From positions 12,749,561-12,813,560 of the forward strand of contig NC_088775.1 of assembly GCF_954871325.1 (NCBI RefSeq): DNA of 64,000 nt, read 5' to 3'. The stretch is from Gordionus sp. m RMFG-2023. Its lineage: Eukaryota; Nematomorpha; Gordioida; Chordodea; Parachordodidae. How positions within the stretch are numbered: position 1 is the stretch's first letter; every line of letters starts with the position of its first letter. Of the stretch, positions 1 to 11,100 are shown piece after piece. The notes below the pieces were generated by a model. The model did no database searches. It was not told the DNA's origin and saw only the letters and a list, made by a program, of their open reading frames with translations. The position numbers and the translations under genes were made by a program.

Positions 1-714
1 CGAAGAGGTATCCACAGGTTACGCAAGGTTAATTTTATGTTTAAATGTAGTCAGCTCATAGTGAAGAAGAGAGGAGTAAGAAAGAGGTGATCTTAGTGTT
101 AAATAATATTAAGGCCATGTAATACCTATAACAATATTAATAATAATGTATTTGATGCCTGGCTAGATTATTTAAGAGAAAAAATAAGTATTATGCCCGG
201 TAAATATATCCTTGGAAGATAACGCTATGTCTATATAGCGTGTCCTGTTCCAGAGGCATCTAAGTTCCATAATTGTAAAGTTGGTTCCTAAAAATTATTT
301 TCCTAAGAAGCTTATTATCGTTTGTTTGATTTTTTCTGTTTTCCTTTTTTTCCTATTTCTTTTGTTTGTTTATTTTTTCCTACATCATTAGATTCAATAT
401 CGTGTACCCACATAAATCCTTGTCTGTACTAAACGAGCGATGCTCGGGATCCTCATTATATTTATATCAGAATTAGTATTCACGCTTCCATGATAATCAT
501 AGTCGTTTACAATATCGTTCGTCCAGAAGAGGAAAGAAAAGGAAAAAGAAAAGCGTTATCAAAAGGAAAAAAAAGGAGAAAAATTACCATCAACCTCATC
601 ATATTCATTCTATCCATAGTTTTCAAAATAACCTGTGTCGAAAGCATACATTGTCATTCAACTACAGAGAAGTGGAAAAGGAAAAAGCAAGTGTGAGAGT
701 AGTCTCATTCCTCC
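1..714. other. unassigned AT-rich DNA
   Basis: I recognise nothing in this stretch. The plus-strand frame at 490-696 is lysine/arginine-rich low-complexity sequence from an A/G-rich tract and has no recognisable motif. Confidence 0.4.
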
Positions 715-990
715 TAACGATTCTAACGATTCCTGCTCTAATTCACCCCATGTCTAAGCATGTTTTGTAGTGTTCCTTTAAATGTTTTTTGTCGTTCCTG
801 AGTGCCAAAAAATCTGTAAACAAAAGATTGATCAAGTCCATGCCCTTCAGACATTTCGCCAGCCCATATTATTTGGGAGTTCTATGCTTCCCATAATCTG
901 GGGTCCATTTCATGGACGAAAATATCATAGTTTCTTGTGAATGTCGTAAGCAATGACCATGCAATTCTAATTTCCTCAAAGGAATGAGTC
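715..990 (-). other. coding-like fragment, unrecognised
   Basis: On the minus strand this stretch reads as protein-like sequence of balanced composition (for example FEEIRIAWSLL, then RNYDIFVHEMDPRLW, then YRFFGTQERQ), interrupted by at least one stop. Base composition is less AT-skewed than the surroundings. The same reading continues a little past the MITE at 1005-1503, which looks inserted into it. It may be a decayed transposon protein or a pseudogene exon. I cannot name the family. Confidence 0.25.
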
Positions 991-1004
991 GATTGATTGG
1001 TAGT

Positions 1005-1503
1005 AGAGATCTGCAAAGTTAGGCCCGACCCGTACCCGGCCCAAGTCCGGCCCCATTTTTAAAAAAATTCTAGCAGGGTCGGGCTTTATATTTTTAAAAT
1101 AAATTGGGGTCGGGCCTAATATTTTTAAAAAAAATTCGGGGCGGGTATAATATTTTTATGAAAAATTCGGGCCGGGTCGGATCTTGAAAATTTTATTAAA
1201 TATAACTAAATTTATCAATTTTATATTGAATTTTTTATGTAAAATAGAAATATTTAATTTTATTTTTTGAAACTAAACGACATATAACATATGTATTTTA
1301 TTTGAGTAATTATAAAAATTAATTTCTATATTTTAATAAATTCGAGCCGGGCTGGGTCGATAAATTTTTTTAAAAAAAAATTCGGGTTAGGGCCGGGCCG
1401 CAAAACTTTTTAAAAAAATTTTGGTTCGAGCCAGGCCGGCAAAACATTTTTAAAAAATTTAGGGCCGGGTCGGGATTGAAAAATTAGGCCCGATGCTGAT
1501 CAC
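1005..1503. mobile_element. non-autonomous hAT element (MITE)
   Basis: The 499-bp element is flanked by the perfect 8-bp direct repeat TTGGTAGT (997-1004 and 1504-1511), the duplication length of hAT transposons. The ends are imperfect inverted repeats (AGAGATCTGCA left, TGATCAGCA on the complement right), close to the hobo-type end CAGAGAACTGCA. The interior alternates A/T runs with GGGCCGGG/GGCCCGACC blocks. It shares interior sequence with the copy at 20600-20938. There is no coding capacity. Confidence 0.85.
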
Positions 1504-1511
1504 TTGGTAGT

Positions 1512-2620
1512 ATGTCGCACCTATTCCAGAGAGTTGAGTTTGAGGTGTTTTATGGGTAGTATGTTTTAGTAATTCTTCTTAGGCATTTATTTATATAGGT
1601 CTAATCTTTCTCTCTTTGGGATCAGTAATTTATTATTGTCATTAAAATATTAAGTTGAATTAAGCCTGAAGATTGTTTGACATATCTGATGATAATTGCT
1701 TAAAATTTAGTTTATATGGTAAAAATATTAAAAATTATAACCATTGCTTGAATTAAGCCTGAAGATTATCAGTTGTTATTAATATCAGATAATTCCTAAA
1801 AATTTAGATTATATGTTTCATATCATTAAAACCATACTAAAAATCCATGCTATTGTTGTTAGGTGGGTTAACCTTACTATTATAATTGCTGATATTTTGA
1901 TTACGCATTATCTTAAAATTAATTGGTTTGTCATTTTTTTTGATTACGCATTATCTTAAATTGATTACGCATTATCGATTTTTTTTAATCTTAAATATAT
2001 AATATTATTATTACTATTCGTAATTACATATTATTGATTTTTATTTAAAAAAAAAATATAATATTGAAATTATTATCATTATTGTTTTTTTTTTAAGAAG
2101 AAAATTTTTTATTTTTAGTCATTATATTTTTTTGATTAAATTTTTGAAAAAAAATAAAAATTAATAAAAAATTGGAATTCAAAAAAAAAAGGGAATTTGT
2201 AGAAACATAAAAAAAAATAGTATTCTAGAAATTTTAAAAAGTGAGAAATATCCGTTTTAAAAAAAGGAATAAAGTAAGATATTTTGAATAAGGAAATTGT
2301 GTTGAAAGATAGATATAAAGATATAAGTGTTGATCTTTTATTGTGTTGAAAAATATAAAAAGATACTGAGTGTTGATTTTTTTTTATTATAAGCGTTGAG
2401 AATTATCACACTTACAAATTATTATATTAATCATAAATATATATATAATCATTATAAAATATATAATAAATTCCCAATTACACATTTCCCCTTCATTAAT
2501 TGAAAGGAAACCTAAATATCCTAGAGGCATCCACGACTTAAAGTTTATCATAAAAAAATCCTTGTCTTTGGTATTCATTTACCTTACCATGCGATCTTTT
2601 TTAACATCTTATCTTCCCAA
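1512..2620. other. unassigned AT-rich DNA
   Basis: Long A and T runs with some local duplication: GATTACGCATTATC recurs three times near 1899-1976, and a 'gaattaagcctgaagatt' motif recurs at about 1656 and 1749. No gene is visible. Confidence 0.5.
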
Positions 2621-2631
2621 TTAAAATTTTG

Positions 2632-3090
2632 ATCTCTCAAAAAGCATCAATATCTGCCTTGATACTATTGATCTCTCCTAGAGTATCAATTATCTTTTTC
2701 CCTTCTTAATTGATCTCACCTAGGGTATCAATATCATTTTGCTTGTTGATTGATCTCACCTAGAGTATTAATATAGGCTTCATTGCTGATTGATCTCAAT
2801 ATCGACGGATCTTCCCCCAGAGTACGTATATCAATTCAATTGTTGATTAATCTCCCATCGGAGTATCAATATCGACAGATATCCCACTGGAATCTGTTTC
2901 ATATGCTTGATCTCCCACCGGAGTATCGTTATGGAAGCCATTGTATGAACCGGAGTATCGTTATGGAAGCCATTGTATGAACCGGAGTATCGTAATCGAG
3001 GCCATTGGATGCTTGATCTATCTCTCATCTGAGTATATCGAGGCCTTTGTATACTTGATCTCCCGCCGGAGCATCAATCTCCATGGATTT
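2632..3090. repeat. degenerate tandem array, ~45-50 bp unit
   Basis: About nine diverged copies of a unit built around GATCTCnCnnnGAGTATC followed by an AATATCG- or ATTG-containing tail. The downstream units at about 2915-2990 are nearly identical to each other (GTATCGTTATGGAAGCCATTG repeated), while upstream units are more diverged. The short frames read through it on both strands are a by-product of the repeat. Confidence 0.8.
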
Positions 3091-4221
3091 CTCACAGTAT
3101 CGCTATCGTGTCCATTGTGATTGGTTGACATTGTGCTTGAACGGCCCATGAGGTCACAGTTATCCTAGATCTGGCCAAAAGATCGCTATCATCTTTGGAT
3201 GGCCCATGAGATACTCCATATCCCTAAATCGTACAAGAACTCATCATTAGTCCCTTAACCTATATCCGGCTACATCTGACTCACGGAAGCCCCATTAGTT
3301 TTTGCATAGCTCACGTGATTTGAGAGCCTAAAGTTCTTATATCTATTATGTCTTAATTAGCCAGGTATGGTTTCTATTTTCCCAATTTCCAAATTAGCCA
3401 ATGACCCATAAACCAATCTCCATGTTTTCTTATCAATTGTCCCAATAATGTTTATTTCACTAAGAGTAATTAATTTCCATCAATCGCAATATTTTCATAA
3501 GTAATCGATTATACCATATTTTCATATGCATCCAAATTCCAAACGATTGCTAAATTATTATTAACAGATTTCTAAATATTCACATTTCGCAAAATTATTT
3601 ATATCATCACAAATATCCATAACATAGGATTATTCCCCCAAATTTAAACAAATCATTTAATAATCCATTCTCATTTTTAATAATTGTATTTTGAATATAC
3701 TTTATTCTTCTGCAATTTTATTCAATATAATCAGCATGAATATCTTTATTTTTACCAAAATGATTTTATTATTTTCTATCTTTTACAAATTCATTTATTA
3801 ACCAGTTTTTCTTTGTGAGCATTATAATAATTCATTCAATATCAGAACTAGTAATATACTTTTCAAATTAAGTTTATCATCAACCATAATTTTATCATAT
3901 TTTGCAAATTCTCAATAATTTATTCATTGACAGTTATTTTCATATTGCTCAAAGAAATATCACATTTACAAAATAGTTCATATTTACCATGACATTTTTC
4001 AATCATTCCCCATAATTTATTTGATAAAACATCCAATAGATCCATATTACAGGTTCTTTGTCGCATCGTCACCAATATAATAAATGGGTAATTTCACATA
4101 TCAGATAACATAGGAGAATAATTAATTCATTCATTTATTAAACATGTACATTCATATCAATAAAACCATACTATAAATCGGATATGCATAATATAATTGA
4201 TTATCGGTGATAGGTAGTTAA
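3091..4221. other. unassigned AT-rich DNA
   Basis: The first 250 bases are less AT-rich and share GATC/ATCG words with the preceding tandem array. The remainder is simple AT-rich sequence with many ATTTATT/CATATTT words. I see no gene, RNA or element boundary. Confidence 0.45.
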
Positions 4222-4229
4222 CCATACAA

Positions 4230-6208
4230 CAGTGGCGTCGCTAGGGAGAGACGCAGGGGCTCGAGCCCCCTGAAAAATTTGAATAACCCCCTGAAGCAAA
4301 TTTTTTTTTTTAATGGCTACTTAATATCCCCTTGAACTAAAAATAAATTTTTTTGATTGCCCACTAATGATTTCTTTTATAATTCTATTGAGTAATATAT
4401 AAATTTTATTTTATAATTTAAAAATTAATAAGTCTATCTAAATTATTCTTAAATGAATACTATTTTAATTATTAGATTAGATTAATACTTATAAATTATA
4501 TTTTCCCTATGACAGCTTGCAATCAAATTCTGTGTTAAAAATAGAATATTAATATCACTCACTAAATATTAATTTAGCATTAACATTTGAAGCTTTATTG
4601 ACTTTTATTATTTAAATTATTATATAACCTTAATTAAATAAATATTAATTGAAAATTAACAAATTTAATATTGTAATTAGCCGAGTTCAAAATCACTAAT
4701 CAACTATATTATTGATAATTACCATGCCTCTTCTTAAAATTATTTTTAAGGTCCAAATCCAAATAAGTATAAGAGATTTGTTTATAAAAAGTAAGTAAAC
4801 ATATAGTTAATAATCCTCTATTATATATAATTGATTATAAAATATTAGGTTAAATACCAATTTTACAGACGTATTTGACAGTTATATAATATATTACAGT
4901 TAATATTTTAATAAATTTTACTAATAAATGCTTTTGATAATAAATATAAGTAGTAAATTGCTTATAAATATATAACGCCATCTTATTTATAAATTTTTTT
5001 AAAATTTAACATCTTATTATTTATCCCAGAATGGATGTAATAAATTAAATATTTTTTCTCTTTTTTACCTGTTTTTAGGAAAGCTATTTTTTTCTTATTT
5101 GAAAAACAGTTTTGAGTTAAATTTTTAATACTAGTATATTTTTGATATTATTACAAACTACTACTAGTTTAAGATATAATATACCAACTAGAGGTGGTGC
5201 TACAATAATATATAAAATCTTAATTAATTTCTTTTATCATATCATATCGCTCTGGTTCTTATTTTATAGTTACAAAATGTTTCATTTCTAATATCGCATC
5301 CCTGCCTTGTAAATAACTTAAGGCTTCAATACATTTGCATAATTTCTTATAAAGATTTTTAGTGTTTTTGTTTTATCATTATATCTAGCATAATAAATTC
5401 TGATATAAGTTAATATAGTGAGTGTCATGGCTATGACTGCAAATTAACCAGCATCTATTATTTGTGTGGCTATGTAATTTAAGATTATTATTACAGCTGC
5501 TGAGAGCATATTTTATAAGCACTAATGGTCAACTGTGTAGTTGTTTATATATCATTAAAAATGGAAGATAATCTTTTAGAAATTTAATAACTCACAATTT
5601 TTTTCTCAATCACTTATCTAGCTTCCATCATGTCATTTAAGAGGAAGCTCTAACCACCATATAGTTTTATGATTTGGATTAATCGTTTGTATTCTATTCT
5701 CCAAGAATTGTTGATTTGGTTAGGCCTATACATTTTTCCTTATTAGTCCATTCAATATAACATTGTCTAAAAATGGAAACAGAGTTTTATATTAGTTTCT
5801 TGACCTTTTGTCAATGTAAGTTGCTGATTTTATAATATGTAGTTTTTAAAAACCATTATCAATTGAGGCATATGTATGAATTAATTAACCTTATTTATCA
5901 CTTGTAATTCTTAAGACACCAAATTATTTTATATCAGCAATCGAAAATATTTTATACTGTAATAAATAGATTTTGTATTAAAAATAATATTTTTAAAAAT
6001 GTCTTATATTGTTTTAATTATTTATATGCTAGTACAATATAATAAATGACAAAATATGAAATTCAGAATAATTATTCAGAGTTAGCAAATTTTTAAAATT
6101 AATAATATATTAATATAAAAAAATGGGGGATATGGGGGGTTTCGCCCACCCCCCATATAATTTTTTTTAGTTGAGCCTCCTGAGATGTAAAGGCTAGCGA
6201 CGCCCCTG
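4230..6208. mobile_element. hAT-type DNA transposon, coding capacity lost
   Basis: The 1979-bp element has terminal inverted repeats CAGTGGCGTCGCTAGGGAG (left) and, on the complement of the right end, CAGGGGCGTCGCTAGCC. It is bounded by a perfect 8-bp duplication CCATACAA (4222-4229 and 6209-6216). Subterminal stretches carry GCTCGAGCCCCC and GCCCACCCCCC blocks. The 1.8-kb interior is AT-rich with no usable frame, so this is an old or non-autonomous copy. A related end, CAGTGGCGTAGCTAGG, begins at 63852. Confidence 0.88.
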
Positions 6209-6216
6209 CCATACAA

Positions 6217-7199
6217 ATTATTATATAAAAAATATATAAATATAATCATTATAAAACATATAATAAATTGTAAATATTAATTATTACCCGGATTTCATTT
6301 TTTCTTTGAAAATAATACTTGGGCGGGATTATCCATATATTTGTTCGTTTAACCATGTTCGTAAAATAACAGCTATTGGTTATGGCCCATGAGCAAGAAA
6401 AAAGATAGTATATATTTTGCTAATAGGCTTGCGACCATCATCTCCTATTAATCAGCATAATAAAATCCCTCACATTGTAAGCAGTCTAATATAGGATTTG
6501 TTACTATTCGATTATTTAAAGAATATATTTGATCAGACACATAGCACCCTAAAATAAAAGATACTAGAGTTGTTTTTGATCTATACCAAGCTTCTATAAA
6601 AAATAATGAGGATTTAATTGAGATCCTATCAAAAAATTACAATTTAATTAAGCCTAAGATAAACGAATTAGAAATATCTGCATAATGTTATTTAAAAACA
6701 CTTTTAGACGCTTAACAAACTTGATTTTGACTAAGGCCTATCAAGGGAGTGGAATTTACTAGTTTTTAAATCTGCAAGTTTTCAAATATCTTTTTAAGCA
6801 AATTCACAGCCACCAGTTAGAATATTTTGAAAACTTATTTTACTATTGATCTAAATTAAAGTGTCCAACAATTAATAGCACCGTCCAATTTTATAAAAAA
6901 ACTGCCTATATAATATGTTCTTATAAATTTTTAGTAAAAACCGTGATAGCTTATGCGATGATCTATGTCCATGGCTAAACATTAGCATGGCTATGGATTT
7001 TGTAATTTAAGCAATGCAGTGTATTTTGCAACCAGCAATTAGATTTATAATGTAATTGTATTGAAAGGGAATAACAAAATGAAAATATATTGATAAGAGA
7101 TTCACATGTATATTTAATTATATTTGATCATGTCAACACTGCTAAATCTGACAGGCAGTGATCGTTGACTGCTTTACTTCTTTTTTTTAGGTAGATATA
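6217..7199. other. upstream region of MRNIP-like gene
   Basis: AT-rich DNA without a recognised element. A T-rich tract ending in AG (about 7178-7191), just before the start codon at 7200, looks like a 3' splice site. A non-coding 5' exon of the MRNIP-like gene may therefore lie in this stretch, but I could not place it. Confidence 0.35.
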
Positions 7200-7493
7200 A
7201 TGTATTCAAAAATGGCTCAAGCTTATAATATCGTCTGCTGCAACTCGTGCAAAATGTTTCAATCTATATTGCTAAATAAAATTAAGAAATGGCAATGCAA
7301 AATATGCGGATCTAAACAAACAATAATGACTATTTATAAAACTGATAGTGCCCAAAATTGCAGGGATATTGTGCAGAGAATGAATTTAAAACAAGGACTT
7401 AAAAATGAAGAGCAGAATACTTTTCAAGAATCAAAGCTTCACAATTTAAATGATTATTCTGATAAGAATCAAAATTGGGAAAAATATTTGTAA
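7200..7493 (+). CDS. MRNIP: MRNIP-like zinc-ribbon protein
   Basis: This 97-residue frame matches the conserved N-terminal region of MRN complex-interacting protein, which in vertebrates binds MRE11-RAD50-NBS1 and supports the DNA double-strand-break response. Seen directly: a zinc-ribbon-like CCNSCKMFQ ... KWQCKICGSKQ (residues 14-39), then NCRDIVQRMNLKQG (about residues 53-66), both in the order and spacing I recall for MRNIP (RCCSCRLFQ ... KWTCKACGEKQ ... RHVQKLNLLQG). The protein ends in NWEKYL, matching the RWLKYL segment of the family, and then stops. The long disordered C-terminal half of vertebrate MRNIP is absent or spliced from elsewhere. A likely splice acceptor sits just before the ATG, implying an untranslated first exon. 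AATAAA lies about 25 bp after the stop. Family assignment is confident; function in this organism is inferred. Confidence 0.85.
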   Translation: MYSKMAQAYNIVCCNSCKMFQSILLNKIKKWQCKICGSKQTIMTIYKTDSAQNCRDIVQRMNLKQGLKNEEQNTFQESKLHNLNDYSDKNQNWEKYL

Positions 7494-7819
7494 TGTTGTA
7501 TATAAATTATATTTGAATATAATAAAATAATATTTTGCTTAAGATGATAATCCTATAAAATTATTATTTATTACCATAGTGCAATTTTTATTAATATATA
7601 GGCTTTATAAATTATATAGATACATTGTAATTTGTAATAAAACATAAGTGTAAAAATTATTTAATATATAATTTCAATTAAAAATTAAATAAATAAAAGT
7701 TTAATGAGATAACCTTTTTTAATACTTTGAATTAGATTAGTTGGTTTAAAAATTATTTATTAAAAAATAAATTAATTAAAAAGAAATTTTATAAATTTAT
7801 ACCACCATAGTTTTTTTTA

Positions 7820-7931
7820 GGCTGTGTCCAGAATAAAAAATTAAATTTGACAACTTCGAAATTTTATAGAAAAACACAAAATAAGCCTTTTATGTTCCCT
7901 TAAAGTTTTTAAATAGGTTTTGGACACAACC
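7820..7931. mobile_element. 112-bp MITE, PIF/Harbinger-like
   Basis: Terminal inverted repeats GGCTGTGTCCAGAA (left) and GGTTGTGTCCAAAA (complement of the right end) are flanked by the 3-bp repeat TTA (7817-7819 and 7932-7934). A TTA/TWA duplication with G-starting ends fits PIF/Harbinger MITEs. It lies between the MRNIP-like gene and the 3' end of the N-WASP gene. Family is inferred from ends only. Confidence 0.65.
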
Positions 7932-8103
7932 TTAAATATAAATTTATTATATTTATTTTATAATGAATAAATAATTATTACATTTTCTATTAATGGCAAT
8001 CTTATTATAACATATAAATGTCAAATATCAATAATATAAATGGTGTGCGATTATTTGGTAAAAACTATTTACAGTATTAAGACAAAAAAATAAGTGTTAA
8101 AAA

Positions 8104-11100
8104 TTATTCCTCCTCCCATTCATCTTCATCTTCAAAATCTTCATTTTCACTTGAATCTATAATTAGAATAAATAGCAATATTAGTTTCCTATCTGTTAAA
8201 TTATATGGGTATTAAAATGATTTATTATTAATTCTATGATCTAATTTTCTATAAATGGTCTCATTTTTAGTAAGCAAGATGGGTTAAATGATAAAACATG
8301 TCACATTTACTATAATGAGGTCTAAGCTACAATTCAAGACTTGTAAAATAATTTTAAAATCAGCTATAAAAATTTTAAAATGAACTTTAGCAATAAGTTA
8401 GTGAAAGCATGAATAGTTGGAATATTTTCAAATTAAAGTTTAAATCTGATTCTTCAGCTTAAAAATAACCAATATTATGTCAAGTGTCACAAAATTGTGA
8501 CGACATTCATCAAGTCATAAACTAAAGTTTAAGCCTAAATTATCTTGCATAATGAAGAACCTTATGAGAGACAGAATCAAGATTTAATAAAATCATCATG
8601 CAAAATTATCTTTTAACCTGATGTTGATTGTATAACTTTGGCCCTCTGCTGAAGAGCCCTTGCTAGTGCACCTGCTACACCATCCAAAGGTTGATTATCT
8701 TGTGCTTTGTCCTCCTTTATACAGTGACCATTATTTTTATCATTGATTTTTGATAGCATATCACTTCTAGGCGGTAATTTGCGATTTTGGAGTGTGTGGG
8801 AGTGCACAGATGATGAATTAGTGGGGCGAGTTGTGGGTGGAGGAAGTGAATCGATCTAATATTGATATGTTAAAGAGAATTTATGTTTAATCTAGTCTAG
8901 TTTTAAAAGAGGGTAATTAAGTATATCTTTATTAACTTGAATCTTATTGGATTGCCCCAACATCTCTGAAGAAAACCTGCCTATAGTTTTGGGGGATTTT
9001 CTCGTTTAATAACGCGTTTTTAATGTATAAATAAATCTCTAACAGAATCTCATCTGATACGAATAATTACTGAGTAGTGAGATTTAGGTAGAAATTGAAA
9101 TCAACCACATATTTCAGATCGGTTAACAATAATTCTACAATCCGAAATTCTCCCGATTTATACAGAATTATGGCATCACAGATAATGAACGTTAATTTGG
9201 TATCAAAAATATAGGCCAAAGAAAGGGTATTCACTGGATATTCAGTTGGTTACCCTAAAACTAACGATTTGGATGGAGAGATTAATTTATATATTAAGAT
9301 AACGTTATTATGCGGGGAAATGGTATATCTAAATACGATTACAGACCATTGCCTGTAATCATGATGCATCAACACCCCACCCCCAGCAAATCTACAGCAA
9401 AAATGTAAGATCGTTGGCCAGATTTAGCATTGTGAATTCTAGAGCAGGTATAATTAAATCAGATTGATTTAAATCAAAGATTTTTTTGAATAATATTTTT
9501 ATTTAAATCTCATTATTATTTGTTTTAGCTTTTTCAATTAAAACCATACAAATTTACACAGACTGACGATTTATCGAAGCGTCGTTGGATAAAAATCAGC
9601 TGGTGACACGCCATTTTAGTCTCTCATATAATAAAATGTTTAAAGAAATAGTTTTCATAAAATTTTAATTAAATTATTTATATGGAAAATCAAAATGACG
9701 AGCCACCAGTTGATTTGGATTGCTAAAATTTAAATGAATGAATCGTCAGTCTATCTCTATGCATTATTACGTGCCATTGGTATCCGCCGATACAACCAAT
9801 ACCCAAAATAAATATTCTATCTATTGGAAAAAAATAAAATTTATATATCATTTTTTGTTTATAACTTTCTTTTCTTTATTTATTTCATTTTTTCCTAATT
9901 CATCAATATCATCATTTTTTTGTTTAAAACATTCTTCTTTTCTTTATTAATTTCTTTCTTTCACAATTCATTGATATCATAATTTTTTTTAGCTTAATTT
10001 CTTCCTTTTTTTCTTTACTTATTTCTTTCATAATTCATCAGTATCATCATTCTTTGTGTTTATTTTATCATTTTTTATTTAATTATCATAAAATTAAACT
10101 CTAAAAATAATAAAGAAATATTAAATGCACATTCTTTCCCTCTCTTTTTATGGGTTAAAATTTTTTTATAAGAATTTTTTATATTATAAACTCATATAAC
10201 GTTGACTAAAATTTTTTAAATAAATGAAAATTTTAATGATCATTTTTTGAGTATCAGCTAATGTTAAAAGGGCCCGATTTGCTAATTTTAAATTAAGATT
10301 TTAGTCCAAATAAAATTATGCAAGCCTCGATATTTCGTTAATAGACCTTTATCACCCATGGGCAAAATAAGGAGGCTTGAGCAATATTTTTTAGCTAAGG
10401 CTAAAATATTGGGTTAGTCATTTTTAAAAATCGAGCCGTTTAACAACCCCTGATATAAGCCATTAGTATCGGTTAAAATCGAAAGCATCAATCCTGTGGA
10501 GCGCTGAATGAAATTATTATTTTTTTGATATAATAAAATATCATTAAAATTAATTTAAAATTTAAGCAAATATTTTAAAAAAACCTCTATAAATTATTCA
10601 TGCCCGTTATAATTAAATATTGATACGATATTTAGTTAATAAAATTAACTTACATTTAGTTTTATAAATATTAATTCTATCTTAGCAATCTAAGGGCAGA
10701 CACCCTTGGCACCAGGAAATTAACAACCTAATCCACAAAATGCTATTATCAGCCAACAATCTTTCCACCTTAGATAAAGTTGGACTAAAAAGACCATAGT
10801 CTTCTCTCACGCCTTGGTCAAAGGACCCATCTTTAGAATAGGATTATACCTGTATAGATGCGTTTGCAAAATCGACGTACAATATGCATCCATTGCGGCA
10901 GCCAAATCATCGAAAAGCAACAAATATTCCCAATTAAAAACATATTTATTTACCCATCGCTATTACATTAAGAAATTTCGGAGAAGAAGCGATACTCTTA
11001 ACTCTAGGTAATAGGCTAACATTCACTGAAGATTCAAAGAAAATTTATACAATAGGCAAAGAATATCTTTCGAGATATGCAGATCCAATAATCTCCATTC

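Noticed and set aside
2783-3028. Two ~65-codon frames on opposite strands
   Set aside because: Both are readings of the tandem repeat.
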